Shown one piece after another: positions 23,934 through 36,088 of a stretch of DNA of 64,000 nt. Below the pieces are notes generated by a model. That model was not told the origin of the DNA and ran no database searches. It saw only the letters and a program-made list of their open reading frames with translations. The first letter of the stretch is position 1, and each line of letters begins with the position of its first letter. The position numbers and the translations under genes were made by a program. The stretch comes from Bradysia coprophila (lineage: Eukaryota > Arthropoda > Insecta > Diptera > Sciaridae), in the NCBI RefSeq assembly GCF_014529535.1, contig NW_023503409.1:2604390-2668389 (forward strand), written 5' to 3'.

Positions 23934-24991
23934 AGGTCTTTTTTCTTAAAAAAAGAACCTATTGTGGACACTTCATCTGTCCGTCCGTCCGTCCGTCCAT
24001 GTGTCTGTGTCACAAATTATAATTATGGCTATTACAGCCAAATACGCGACACTTAGAATTGCAATGCTACTATGATCAAATCAACACCAGGCAAATCATT
24101 ATTATTTGTTATCTGGTAACCGATCGCTCATAGCAGACATTGCGATTTGAAAATTTGGTATTTTTTGGTAGTTGGACCACCAAAATAATTATCAGCGAAG
24201 ATGTTAACTGTTCGAGAGATGCGCACCGACTGATGAAATTATTCGGCCTGCTGGTCTATTTATAAATCGAGTATTTGGTAGTTGACTACCACGATGGTAA
24301 ATTGCAATGCTACTATGATCAAATCAACACCAGGCAAATCATTATTATTTGTTATCTGGTAACCGATCGCTCATAGCAGACATTGCGATTTGAAAATTTG
24401 GTATTTTTTGGTAGTTGGACCACCAAAATAATTATCAGCAAAGATGGTAACTGTTCGAGAGATGCGCACCGACTGATGAAATTATTCGGCCTGCTGGTCT
24501 ATTTATAAATCGAGTATTTGGTAGTTGACTACCACGATGGTAAGTTGCAATGCTACTATGATCAAATCAACACCAGGCAAATCATTATTATTTGTTATCT
24601 GGTAACCGATCGCTCATAGCAGACATTGCGATTTGAAAATTTGGTATTTTTTGGTAGTTGGACCACCAAAATAATTATCAGCGAAGATGTTAACTGTTCG
24701 AGAGATGCGCTCCGACTGATGAAATTATTCGGCCTGCTGGTCTATTTATAAATCGAGTATTTGGTAGTTGACTACCACGATGGTAAATTGCAATGCTACT
24801 ATGATCAAATCAACACCAGGCAAATCATTATTATTTGTTATCTGGTAACCGATCGGTCATAGCAGACATTGCGATTTGAAAATTTTGGTCTAAACAAAGC
24901 AATACAACAATTAGTCAACAAACAAAGTGGTAGTTGAATGAATACCAAGCTGATAGTAAACAGAAATTGAAAAAGAAAAGAAAAAAGACCT
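23934..24991. mobile_element. Element with 14-bp inverted ends and internal 243-bp tandem repeat
   Basis: The perfect inverted pair AGGTCTTTTTTCTT (23934-23947) and AAGAAAAAAGACCT (24978-24991) bounds a (gtcc)n run near 23978-24000, the 243-bp tandem array and a short unique tail. The left part also carries aacctattgtgg, which the 7.14-kb repeat family shares. No transposase frame is visible. The class is unknown. Confidence 0.5.
24058..24893 (+). repeat. 243-bp tandem repeat, about 3.4 copies
   Basis: Unit starts (gcaatgctactatgatcaaa) occur at 24061, 24304, 24547 and 24790, an exact 243-bp period. Copies differ by only a few substitutions (for example gcaccgactg versus gctccgactg), so the array is young or homogenised. 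243 is divisible by 3, but the unit contains stops. Confidence 0.92.
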
Positions 24992-27900
24992 CACCAGGCT
25001 TCAGCCGGTCTATTCTTGTTCAGCTTGTGTTCTATTTTTTAGACATTTTTAACAATTTTTCTCGAACTGTGTACTCATCTCAATAACTTGAAGTTCAATC
25101 GCACATATTCAATTTATGTAAAAAAAAACTCATCGTAACGCTTCAAACTTTCGAACTTCGATGCTAAATATGAGCACTTGAACTCGTTTCAAAAACAATA
25201 CTGAAATTGGTTGAATTATTCGAAAAATCTAGATTGTGCTTAATGATATAAAGATAGACAATATTTTAACGGAAAAAGAAGTTTTTAAAATTTTTCACAA
25301 TTCTTTAGAGGTTACTTAACCGAGACAATCGAATTTTCTTTTTTTACTAATGTGTATGTAACCTATTATAATCTTATTTTGAACTCATGCACAAAATTTC
25401 TATTTCATTTGAAAGTGTTTATTTTTAGACTGCATTACCAGGTGACTATCATGTATAAAGTTAAACTCGCATTTAAGAAACTAAAAGGGAAAATGAACCA
25501 CAATGTAATCTCTTTATGCTGGTAACAAGCTGCTTGTTTGTCTAAATATGTGCAATGTGCATCTGGTATTATTGCCTTTTGAAAGCTTTTTGAGTTTACA
25601 TTTTCATGATAAATACAATGGTCAGATAAAATAAGTAGTGAGAATCCCTTTCATTTCAGTTGTTCGATTTATTCGAAGCAAAAGGTTTTCAGCTATTAAA
25701 TTACGTATGCTATGGCTCGAGTTTACATAAAAGCATTAGTGTGTACAACTAGTATAACGAAATGTATTATTTACTGAGAATTTCGAATATTCAACTTCAT
25801 GTACAATGTAATAATCTGTGTATGCTAAAATAATCAAGCCCTATTCTACAATGTTGTACATTAGAATATTATCCTAGACATGTAAAACATGTTCTCGGGC
25901 GTATTCCTCCTGAAAGTTGCACCCACGTTCGAGTAAATGGTGAATGGTATCAGTAATGAGCTTACCCAAAAATATACCGCAATTTCAAAGTTCATAGGTA
26001 TACATTGGAAGAAACTGTGAGACATTCAACATTTAAAACGTATTACATGCAAAATTTACTTGGCTGACCTTTATACCCGCAAGAGCTACTTATTGTCTCT
26101 ATGAAATATCATGTAGGATTTCAAACCTTTGCTTCTTCAGCTAACAAATGTCTAAAATCAATTAATTCAGATTCTGTGACCGATTATATTCACATTACAA
26201 TCGTACAATTGAGTAACTAGTTTCCTCTCCAAAAAGTTTATTTTGTCTTCGCCTGAAGTTTGTACGGCCCTGCATTACAATAACCTATTCAAATACCTCT
26301 CAATCACAACTTTTGCTTCTTAGTAAATTGTGACTTGTTCCTTATTCCTATTTGCCTTTCACAGAACTGCGTCACGTAGTCTTTAAAATCAGTTCGACAC
26401 GTTTTTGACTTAGTGTTGATTGCATGACTTGAAATATCAGAACTTTACTGGGGCTTCCGCTATGTTCCTGTTTGTAATGAGGAGAAGAAAGAGGTATACA
26501 TGTAAATGATTGCATGCCAATTGCAGCTCCAGTTCATGTAGCACATTTTTATTCTCTTCAAAAATGAGAAAGTGCTTTTTCTACACAATGCATTACAGAA
26601 TTCACAAAAAGCCCAATCACAGTGCAACATAGCCTATTTTTGGAATAATCTCGTCAAATTAATTTTTTAATGTTTTATGGAATTTTTAAGAATTTCATTC
26701 CAAAAATAGGCTATATGCGCTGGAATGAGTTAAAAATGACTGTAAAAATAGACAATATAATCGAAAGCATAGCTCAGGAAATAAATACAATGGGGGGTTC
26801 AGGGGGTTTCGATATCAGTTACGGTATAACGAGCAATATTAAATCGTTCCGGTAAAAAACAATTTATATTCTGGTGGACCAAAAACGTCACAATCTCGCA
26901 CCAGATAGAGCCAAAAACAGTTTTCCTACATTTTCTTCCGTCTAATTTCTGTCAATTCTTGTTCGAAATATGATTTCGCTGCGAGCCATCCTCGGGCGTC
27001 TTCAACACCTGAGTCAAATATGCATCTTTTAAAAATTCTCGCGGAACACTGGTAGCGTACAATTCAGGGCTGTGCTAGAAATAAAATTTAAACTTTTAAC
27101 TATCTTTCGTCCAGATTGATTAAATCTTGTCCATTCGAACGATATTTTAAGATGTAAATAGTGCGTGTTACGGGCTGAAGCTTTATGGTCTTTTCCACTA
27201 CATCGACACGTATTTTACTTTCAAAATGAGTGAGTAAATAATATCTGTTTGTTTCAGTATCCGGTTTGCAGCACACAAAGTTGCAAAAACGCGTGCAGTG
27301 TAAATATAATTCAATCAATTACATACGTTTTTGTTGTGCAACGCGCTAGCACGTCTAATTGCACTGAATATAAAATCAATGAGTCATTAATTTGTATTTG
27401 ATTTAGCCCATTGAGCAGTAAAATGTGATTCATTAATTTTGTAGCTGAAATTATTCGTCCATGTTATTTATTCGCAATCAAAATTCAAACAGAACATTAA
27501 ATTATGACAACAGAAAATATAACCGAAAACAGCTAAATCAATTTTACTGGAGATGAGTGAAAATCGACCCTTTTGAAATCTTCATCAAATGTATTATGTT
27601 ATACAAGAACAAGATATAGCGTGTAGTGAAGTGACCAGTCAAAGGTGGTAGCTTCATACTAATGGATTTCACTTTGTTGAAGTATTCTGTAAAAACGTTA
27701 ATTGCTCTTAATATTGCGATAAAAACGGGAAAATTCCCATTATAAATAGTTAAATTACATTCCCTGAAGCATTTGTACAAGAAAACTATAGAAGCAAAAA
27801 CATTAACATCATTTGATGTTTCTACCCCAAAATGAAAGGAAAAACACTAACCCCAAAGTCTGCAAAGTTTACCATTTCCAAAATACATGTGAAAACAACG

Positions 27901-30900
27901 ATAATAAATGGAAAAGTTTCGATTCCACTCCAAATGGCAGGTACAATTACACTCAGTAGAACAACTTCTTTAGTGTTCAACCTTTATCTGGGTAACGGCT
28001 GGCTCATTAACCAGAACAGAAACTATACGAGCACACGTTCGAAATAAAATCAAGAACTTTATCGCTAAATAGTTTTATATGCTCGCATGCTTTACATAAC
28101 TCTCATGTATGTTCTGCTTGTTTCAACGGTTGTAATTAAAAAGCTGTTAAAGAGCAGCAAGCATTTCCGATTTTAAAATGGAATTACAATTTTGTTTTTA
28201 AATGTTCGTTTCGCTATTAATACAGACGGATGATGACAATTTTTTTTTTTCGTTTTTTTAATGAAACTTTTTCGTATACTCGAGAGAATCAAGCTCAGTA
28301 AAAATAACACTTAAAATTCAATTTTCTTATTACGCTGTCCTTTTCGTCGTTTACCCTTCAACTATTTATAAATGCAAGTTACTAAGAAACGAAAAATAAA
28401 AATTTAATGGAAATATACGGAGGCCGTTCACATTACTACCTCCAGAGCAGTGCTACTGTAGCAGGGCTGTGCTTCCTCTCAACCTTAAAATGCAATTACC
28501 CAGGTGTAGAATAAGAATGAAAATATCTATCGCTTCAAAATAGATACCAGCTCCTGATTGTAGCAGGCAAAAGTTCTGACGTTAGTACCCATCAAGCTGG
28601 GTATCCATTGCAAATAATAACTCGTGTCTTTGACGAACATCCCCTACACTTAATTGGATGTCGAGAGTAATTAAATTATTTTGCTTTGTGATTCTTGAGA
28701 AAGTAAATAGAAGCATTTTACCTTGTATATGTTGCAACTCTTTTTTCCACTACAATAGACTACGCCAAAATGATTTTTTTTCTCAATTTTTTTACATAAA
28801 GCAGCTAAAAATTGAAAATAAAGATACCCGTGTCTCGGCTTTTGACGAAAAAACTTGAAACCGGAAAGATTTTTCACTTTATAAATTCATGAAATATGTG
28901 ATTTGCGCCATTTTCCACCCAAATTCCACATAAGGTCTTAAGTTTGCCACTTTGCAATTACAGTAGTATGAGTAGTATTGTTCACTCAGTTCATCCAGTT
29001 TTGACTGATTCACTGAATTTTGTTTTGATGAAATGTCAAATCGGGACAGTAAATTTTAAATCTCAAACAAGTTTGTGTCGAAACTTTTTAGTATTTCGCG
29101 TAAAACAAAGTGATTCAGTTTAAATTTCGCACAGAAAATAGTTCCGAGTGGGCTCATGCTAGTGTCTTAAACAGAATTTAGGACAAATTCTCCGAAATAA
29201 TTTTAAAGACAAATTAATTTGGTCAAACATTGTGGGTGTTGTGAAAATCTCATTTTTAAAAGTAATTTGGTGTGAATTGTGCCATTCAGTGTTCAATTCC
29301 TTAATTTTATGTGCCTAGAAATTGCCTGCAATACGTTTCGTGCTAATTCAGTCGGTAAAATGTGAAGAAAACATACAAAAATATGTTGCCATTCAGGTAA
29401 ACAAAATTCTTGACATGTCTGTTGTGAAGATAGTCGTAAGTGACACCGCAAAACTGAATTTTTTTTGTCAGTTAATTTAAAAAATTATTTTTTTGGCGGA
29501 AATGCTTTTATTTGAATGTGTGCATGATTCCGGTAAAATAAAATAGTGATAAAGTCACCACTATTGATGACCTTTAAAATGGCATCATTGGTTAAATATG
29601 ATTGGCATAGTCTATTGCTCTTGATTGAAGAGAGCTCGAAGTGGTACTTTTGCTGAGAAACGAACTTGTTTCATCGTTTAATCCAATAAAGTAAATGTTG
29701 TGACGACGAGAGGACGGAAACAATAACACAATTTTCGTTAATTTTCGCTCGTCGGAATTAGACTGAAGAATAATGAGAAAATTCTAAGTAAAATTGGAGA
29801 ATGTAAAAGAAGGATACAGACTTTGTTCGACGTACGAGGACAAATTATGAATTAAATAAAGCGAATCCTTACTGAAGTTTCGCACCGTAACATTTGTTTG
29901 GAAAACGAAATTAATTACAAAATTTAGATAACATTTTCGGTGCAGAGTTATCATAGGCAGAAAAATTATAAATTTTGACGATGAACTCACCCTTCAAAAT
30001 CTACGTCTCCAGTCCAATAATGAAAACTTTGGCTGGTTTACCACATAGCTTCCTGCATTATTAACTTTAGTCGTGGGTTGAGGAGATTGCAATTTTCATA
30101 TAACAATTATAAGTTGGCGTAAAACTTGTGATTAAATGGACATTTCGTGCGAAGAAGTTACTTATAATTTCCAAGGTTTATGTCAACTATTACTTATATA
30201 AGTGAAAACTACAATCTTCCTATTGAAACGTACTGGACAATATGACCATTCATGTCCATTCCACAATAAAATTCTACAAATTTATGCAACTCGAACCGCA
30301 AATTTCGTGCTCGTTCCAACTTGTATGTGGAAATTGTGTGGACCAATGATATAGCAATAGATATTTGCAATACAAAACATGATTCCGCACATAAGATGAA
30401 GCCATGTATACAAAAGTGTTAATAGTACGTCAAATTATGGTGTACCTGCGGCTAGACTTACGTTGTGTTTTTCGAATTGTTTTCAAAAATAACTTGAATA
30501 ATGGCACTAAACGACAAATTTTATGGGTTGCACCACAATACGACTGGATAAATATTACGTAGTTTTTTACATTCACTCGAAACCCACCCTACACACCTCG
30601 CAGGCACAAAAGCAAAATTGAAATGTGCCTACATTCATTCTTAATTTACGGCAGAACTGGGAATAATAATTGATTCATCCCAGAACTGCTCTGAAAAGAA
30701 GATTTCCATTATGAATAGAAGTTCGTGTACACATGTACACGTTTAATCCCTCATACGCTGTGATATTTGAACACATCTCATAATACAAATATTATTAATA
30801 TCCATAATTTATACCATGAATTACTTTACGTATATTATGCCGTGTAGTGCACACGGGCTTATTTTAATTTTCACTGTACTGGTAATGAATTTTTAATTAA

Positions 30901-32845
30901 ATTATATTCCCAGCTTCAGATGAATTTATTATAATAATCAACATGTTTCACAATGCGGTTGGAAAATTGTTTATTGTAATTATTTATTTAGTAAGGTTCC
31001 ATCGTATAACTACGATTTACAAGCACAAAACTCATGTTAGTAATATAAAATGTTCTTGTAATTGATTTAGAGAACCATGCTACGAATGCTACTCAACGTT
31101 CTAAAATGCAATTCTATTCAGCTGAGTTCTTGATGACGTAATCTAATATTGAAATAAAACTGGTACATTTCGTATGTTTATAATCCGCAGACAGACAATA
31201 GCTAATTGGTATACCACCAACGTTTCACTTTAGACAATAAACTTTCAAAAAAAAAAATGGAACATCACTCCGAAACATCTATTTATGGAGTGAAATGTAA
31301 AAGTACCCTCGTCCGTCCTCAAAAAGTTTATACAAACAATTTTGTTCTTCATTTTCGTCCCATATTCTGTCGCATGACAATGCAAATTTTTATTACACGT
31401 ACATGTCAGAATATAACGACATTTTTACGATCTCCATCTCAATAAAATGTAAAGCTTTTTTGTATTCACGGATGTGGAATAATAAAAAAACCATTTACAA
31501 CAAAAAAAATATATATTTTAAACAGAGCGCGTGACATAAACAAATTATAACATTCGTTATGTTCCAAGTCTGCTGTATCGGATATAATATACTCGTCTTC
31601 TTTTCTATATGAACAGAAGATTGAATGGAAGCGACGAAGCGCCTCAATTCTGTGTGTGAAAAAACGGATATCATCAATGGAATAATATATCAAGACGAGG
31701 AACAATTGCTCTGATGACTATGACTATATATTATTGCATTCAATCTTCACTGTCTATGTAATGCTTTCATGTGGTTTTTTACTTTTTCATAAAAAAAAAA
31801 AACGATTGCAAAACATACAAAAGAAGCTTTTTATAGAATGAAAAGTTTCAACTGAAAGAAAAAGACCAAGCGAAAAAATAGCTTCGTTTTTTTCATATTA
31901 TGCCAATCCTATTGGAAACCAAGATTTTTTTTTTAAACAAAAAAAAAGCAAACAGTTGAGTTTATAAAGAAAATCGGAAGTGGGAAAACAATTGAAATTT
32001 TCCATCTAAAAAAGAATTGTAAAAAATAAAATCCGATTCGGTCAAATAAAGTGGTTTGAAAATGTTTTATTTCAGATTTGGCTATCGGTTACATTTCAAC
32101 CTACTTTCAAGTTTTAAACAAAGTTTGTATATCTGTTTGGTTTTGCTAGAATTCCGTTTTCTTATTTCATAAAAGTTAATCTTTGCACCTAAACCTTCGT
32201 TGGGCTTGTTGTACGTGCCGACTTAAGTTCGTTTCTATTCACACTGTTAATGAATTAAAGAACATCATTATGTATATATGTACCCTTGGCGGTATGATAC
32301 ACCTGATGCCTCCCTGGACATCTGACTCTGAACTTAATGTAGGTTGGATGATGTTTTTTTTGTGAAAAATTACGCATAGTCCGTGGTTTTGGTATTTTAG
32401 TGGTTCTCCTGACGTCACGAATAACCGAATTGGTAACAAAATGATCTTAATATTTAGGGTCTGCGCTACATCCCAAAGACAAGAGTGTCTCATTTGAATA
32501 ATAGTTATTCCAGGTCGACCAGTTTCGCGGGCTCGACATTTTTTCATTTCTCCCAGTTTCGTCCAAGGCGTTCCACAAAACAGTTTTGATTTGCATCTTT
32601 CAATGGCTCATTACGTTAGACACAAAAAATAGTTTCGGAAAAATGAAATTTATTTGAGCTATCGCCAATTCCTTACTTGTGCTTAAACTGGAATATTGCA
32701 CATACGATGTGTTGTCAACCTCGGCTTCGCCTAGGAATGACAATTTTCACATCTTTTTCGAATAATGTCTGACTTGTTATGAAAATAGCTATTGTCACAC
32801 TCGACAATTTGCAAGTGACAATTTACACATCTAATGCTCAAATAG
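24992..32845. other. 7.8-kb intergenic stretch without supported genes
   Basis: No coding region is supported. A small hairpin lies at 26630-26714: atagcctatttttggaat on the left is mirrored by attccaaaaataggctat on the right. Several A- or T-runs occur, for example near 31790-31935. Confidence 0.4.
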
Positions 32846-32960
32846 TATGTTGTGTTACAAGTATTGTAATGTTGATTTTTTCAGCACTAGACCGAGCGGA
32901 GCGAGTAATTGGGACGTATGCTGAAAAAACCTCACAACAATACGTGTAACACATCATGCT
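32846..32960. mobile_element. 115-bp hairpin MITE
   Basis: The left arm tgttgtgttacaagtattgt..ttttttcagca is mirrored by tgctgaaaaaacctcacaacaatacgtgtaacaca on the right. The centre holds gagcggagcgag. A solo arm occurs at 3654-3722. Confidence 0.6.
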
Positions 32961-33189
32961 TTGTGCCAACCGAGCACGGAAAATTCGGCAAATTCGACAT
33001 TTGTTGTGTGCTGCATATATTTGCTGCAGACTGAATAATGTTCCCGTGTGTTGTATTACAATAAACATGTAATATGAATATTTTCAAAATATAGTTCCGG
33101 CAACAATATTATTCAGCTCGTAGGAATATTGTGAGGTTCCCAGGTATATATTTGCTGTGTGCTGAATTATATCTTCAAATTAGTTGTGG

Positions 33190-34045
33190 GATGTATTACT
33201 TAACTTTACCTGCATGCCGAATATTGACTAAATGGTACTATCGAACTATACCTGCATGCTGAATATTGACTAAATGAATAAAGTCGTTTGTATTTAGAAT
33301 GGACTATGCAACAATAAATTTATTGTTTTAATGAAATAAAAGGAAGATCTCAAGAACATACGCATAAAGATAATGTTACATTTATGTATTTCAATAGAAA
33401 TTTTGACGAACGAACTTTTAAATCCATTTTCGGTGTTAAAGGCTTTTGAAATGTTAACAGAAATAGTTGGTGGTATTTAATAAATGATGGAATTTCTTTA
33501 TGTACTGTCCGTTTGACAAGAGGATCGCCACGGTTCAGCAGGGGGTTTTGAACATTTGTTTTTTACACGTTGGCACACGTGCTCTTGTCAGATTCAAGAT
33601 TCTTTTTACGAAGGTTACGCTGATTATACTTTGTGAAAAAGGCCAATACCTTGCAAATATGTCACATCTTGGACAGAATTTGACACTGCAATATCTGCAA
33701 CATGAAAAAACTAAATGTTCGAAACCCCCTGAAACCCCGTGCTTCCACCTACGTAATATACACAAACTAGGTGAGCCAATCTTAATTTATTAATTCGCGT
33801 AATAGATGCTCACTATTAATGTGAACAGTTTTTTTGTAGAACGATTGAAAAAACCTCTAATTCAGAACCAGGCTCAAAATTAAAATAATAATATCCGATG
33901 ACATTGCTTAGTGGGGAGAAGTACTACATTTCATAGAAAATAAATTCAATTAAATGTTGTTGCATAACCCATTCTAAATACGGACGACTTTATTCATTTG
34001 GTCAATATTCAGCATGCAGGTATAAATATGCCTGTGTGCTGCATA
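33190..34045. repeat. Inverted-repeat element with ctgaatattgac arms
   Basis: The left part (33200-33340: tacctgcatgctgaatattg, actaaatgaataaagtcgt, tttagaatggactatgcaac) recurs inverted at 33955-34030 (gttgcataacccattctaaa, acgactttattcatttggtc, aatattcagcatgcaggta). A short direct repeat of the left part sits at 33213-33240. The enclosed 600 bp has no supported gene. Related gtgtgctg(c/a)a words are scattered from 33000 to 34470. Confidence 0.5.
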
Positions 34046-34119
34046 AAGAAAAGTAACAACGGTTCGAAATAAGACTGCCACTATATGCAAGCAGTATAGC
34101 AGCAGTGGTAAAGTCGTTG

Positions 34120-34204
34120 GCAGTCAGAAACTGAGGTTAAGCATCGATGGTCGCGGTCCGTACTTGGGTGGGTGACCGACAAAAACGTAAGCAAAAAAAA
34201 AAAA
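34120..34204 (+). repeat. 5S-rRNA-derived sequence with poly-A tail
   Basis: 34130-34178 closely follows the internal promoter part of 5S rRNA: gaggttaagcatcgatggtcg, then cggtccgtacttgggtgggtgaccg. Box A, the intermediate element and box C are therefore recognisable in order. The 5' part of 5S is only weakly similar and the 3' part is replaced by acaaaaacgtaag and an A-run at 34192-34204. It reads as a 5S-derived SINE (SINE3-like) or a retroposed 5S pseudogene, not a working rRNA gene. Confidence 0.65.
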
Positions 34205-34689
34205 TTCTGTTAGCAATTTAATATGATGAATTTAAATATAAATCTACGGCTTTTTTGTTTTTTTTTTGCTAACGCAAATAAAATTGATAAAGTTAATTAA
34301 ATCAATTTCTTCTATTAAACGATAAATTAGGTTGTTTATTGAATTGAAAAAAATGGCGTCATTTTATATTATAAAACAGGCATACAGCTAAGACCTGCAC
34401 GCTGAAAAATAATATCCAGCACACAACAACAATATTCATTAGGCGGGCATTGTATGATCGTCAGATCAATATGCAGCACACAACTAATGTTCTATAATCG
34501 TGAAGCTGTTCCCGATTTCTTCGTCTGGGGTGCATATATGAGTTTTCCGTGAGAATTGAAATAGACAAATGCACAAAAAATCATAATTTTCATTGTAAAC
34601 AATCACTTTACAAATTTGATCGATCACATTGCTTACAATACCTGTAAGCCTGTAACACAGCATACTATTATCATTCAGTGACATAAATA

Positions 34690-34917
34690 CAGTTAGATGC
34701 AGTGAAATTTCAGCATGAATTTGCTTCAGATGTTTTTCAGCTGATCTACACATGCAATCAAAACTGTTTTTACGGTTTTTCCACTACCACACGCTAGTGT
34801 GTAGCAGCTTCAACCGTAAAAACAAGTATATAATGTATAAACGGTTTTGATTGGTGTGTGGATCAGCTGCAAAACAGCTGAAGTAAGTTCATGCTGAAAT
34901 TTCACTGCCTCCGACTG
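34690..34917. mobile_element. 228-bp Tc1/mariner-like MITE
   Basis: The ends read CAGTTAGATGCAGTGAAATT and, reverse-complemented from the right, CAGTCGGAGGCAGTGAAATT, flanked by TA on each side. The arms continue inward (ttcagcatga, cagctgatc, caatcaaaac) and a central hairpin is built on ttttacggtt/aaccgtaaaa. CAGT ends plus TA duplication are typical of Tc1/mariner-mobilised MITEs. Confidence 0.65.
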
Positions 34918-36050
34918 TACCTGCTCTGTTAATAACTGCTAGAATGAAGAACATTATGCTTATAAGAAATGGAACACTCACATTTTCTGCTCAACATTTG
35001 TTGTCGCTAATGCCTTGTCTCAATTGTGAGTATCGATTTTACTTTTCAAATTTGCAAATAAATTCTATTTAAAATTGCTATAAAAACATTTCGTTCGTCT
35101 ACAAATCCAAACTTATAGATACTGAAAGGTCATTGACCAATTAGTGATATCAATTATGCACAGAAAAAACTGTCGTTTATGACTAAAATTGTTGTATTGC
35201 TTGGTCGGCCTTTTTTTGAACACATTTCGATTTCGTTGAAACTATAGTAAGAGGTTCGTTATTGACGATAAACACTTATGTTACCTTTTACCACCCCCCA
35301 CTTGTAATAATTCCTTGTTTGATATAGGTCACGACGTGAACTTTCTTCAAGAGATTGCTTTGTAGACAAATCGCATATATATATATATATATATATATGT
35401 TTTCATTGCATGTCATGTTATAGAGTTAAAGTTTACGAAAACCGTAAGGTCAATCCATTAATCAAATGTCGATATCTCTTGTCAGGGCAAGCACCTTTGG
35501 GGGTATTGTAATCAGAATGTAAGTAAAAGTTAAAGGAAACGACCATAAACAATCTGACGTATCCATCGTTGTATGTATAACATTGTAAAATTGAAGAAGA
35601 TAATTGAGCGGAAAATTTGTGTCCGATATGAATGTCCCCACAAGCCCCACAAGAAAGTACTTTTTTATTCTTTAAATTTTGTTACAGTCAAGTCTCGGTA
35701 CGAAAAAAAAAATTCAGATAAATATTTCTCACATTTCTTATGGCATAACTTTCGCAAAATTTAATTCTTCGAATCATCGAAAAATCACACTTCCACACAA
35801 TTTGCTAAAATCGATATTTCAGATGTCAATTAAGATCGAATCTTAAATGGAATTCATGTATGGAACGACGATGTTCGAAATAATAATAAATCTTCAACGT
35901 CTATTGCTGTAAGGAATGCACATAATATCGGTGAGACGAGAAAGTTTTCTGCATGAATAGACTGAAGTGCTGAAGAGGAAGAATTTTTTATTCATTTCGG
36001 TATGTTAGGAAATACAAATTTCATTAACGGTGATCCGACAGTAGATTATA
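34918..36050. other. Non-coding, with an (AT)n run
   Basis: A dinucleotide run (AT)n lies at about 35375-35398. Otherwise no gene is supported between the MITE and the 3' end of the phosphatase-like gene. Confidence 0.4.
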
Positions 36051-36056
36051 TTTATT
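36051..36056 (-). terminator. Poly(A) signal AATAAA of the MINPP-like gene
   Basis: Reverse-strand AATAAA, 32 bases past the TAA stop at 36089-36091. Confidence 0.65.
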
Positions 36057-36088
36057 GAATAAAAGCCACAGTTTCTTCAACATAAAGC

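Noticed and set aside
24058..24893. CRISPR-like array from regular 243-bp spacing
   Set aside because: The whole 243-bp unit is repeated with no unique spacers, in a eukaryotic genome, so it is an ordinary tandem repeat.
16676..32845. Numerous 60-100-codon open frames in the central region
   Set aside because: The length is expected by chance on both strands in this much DNA. No motifs, no splice-compatible partners and low-complexity composition.
34120..34204. A functional 5S rRNA gene
   Set aside because: The first ~45 bases and the 3' end of 5S rRNA are missing or diverged and the sequence ends in an A-run.
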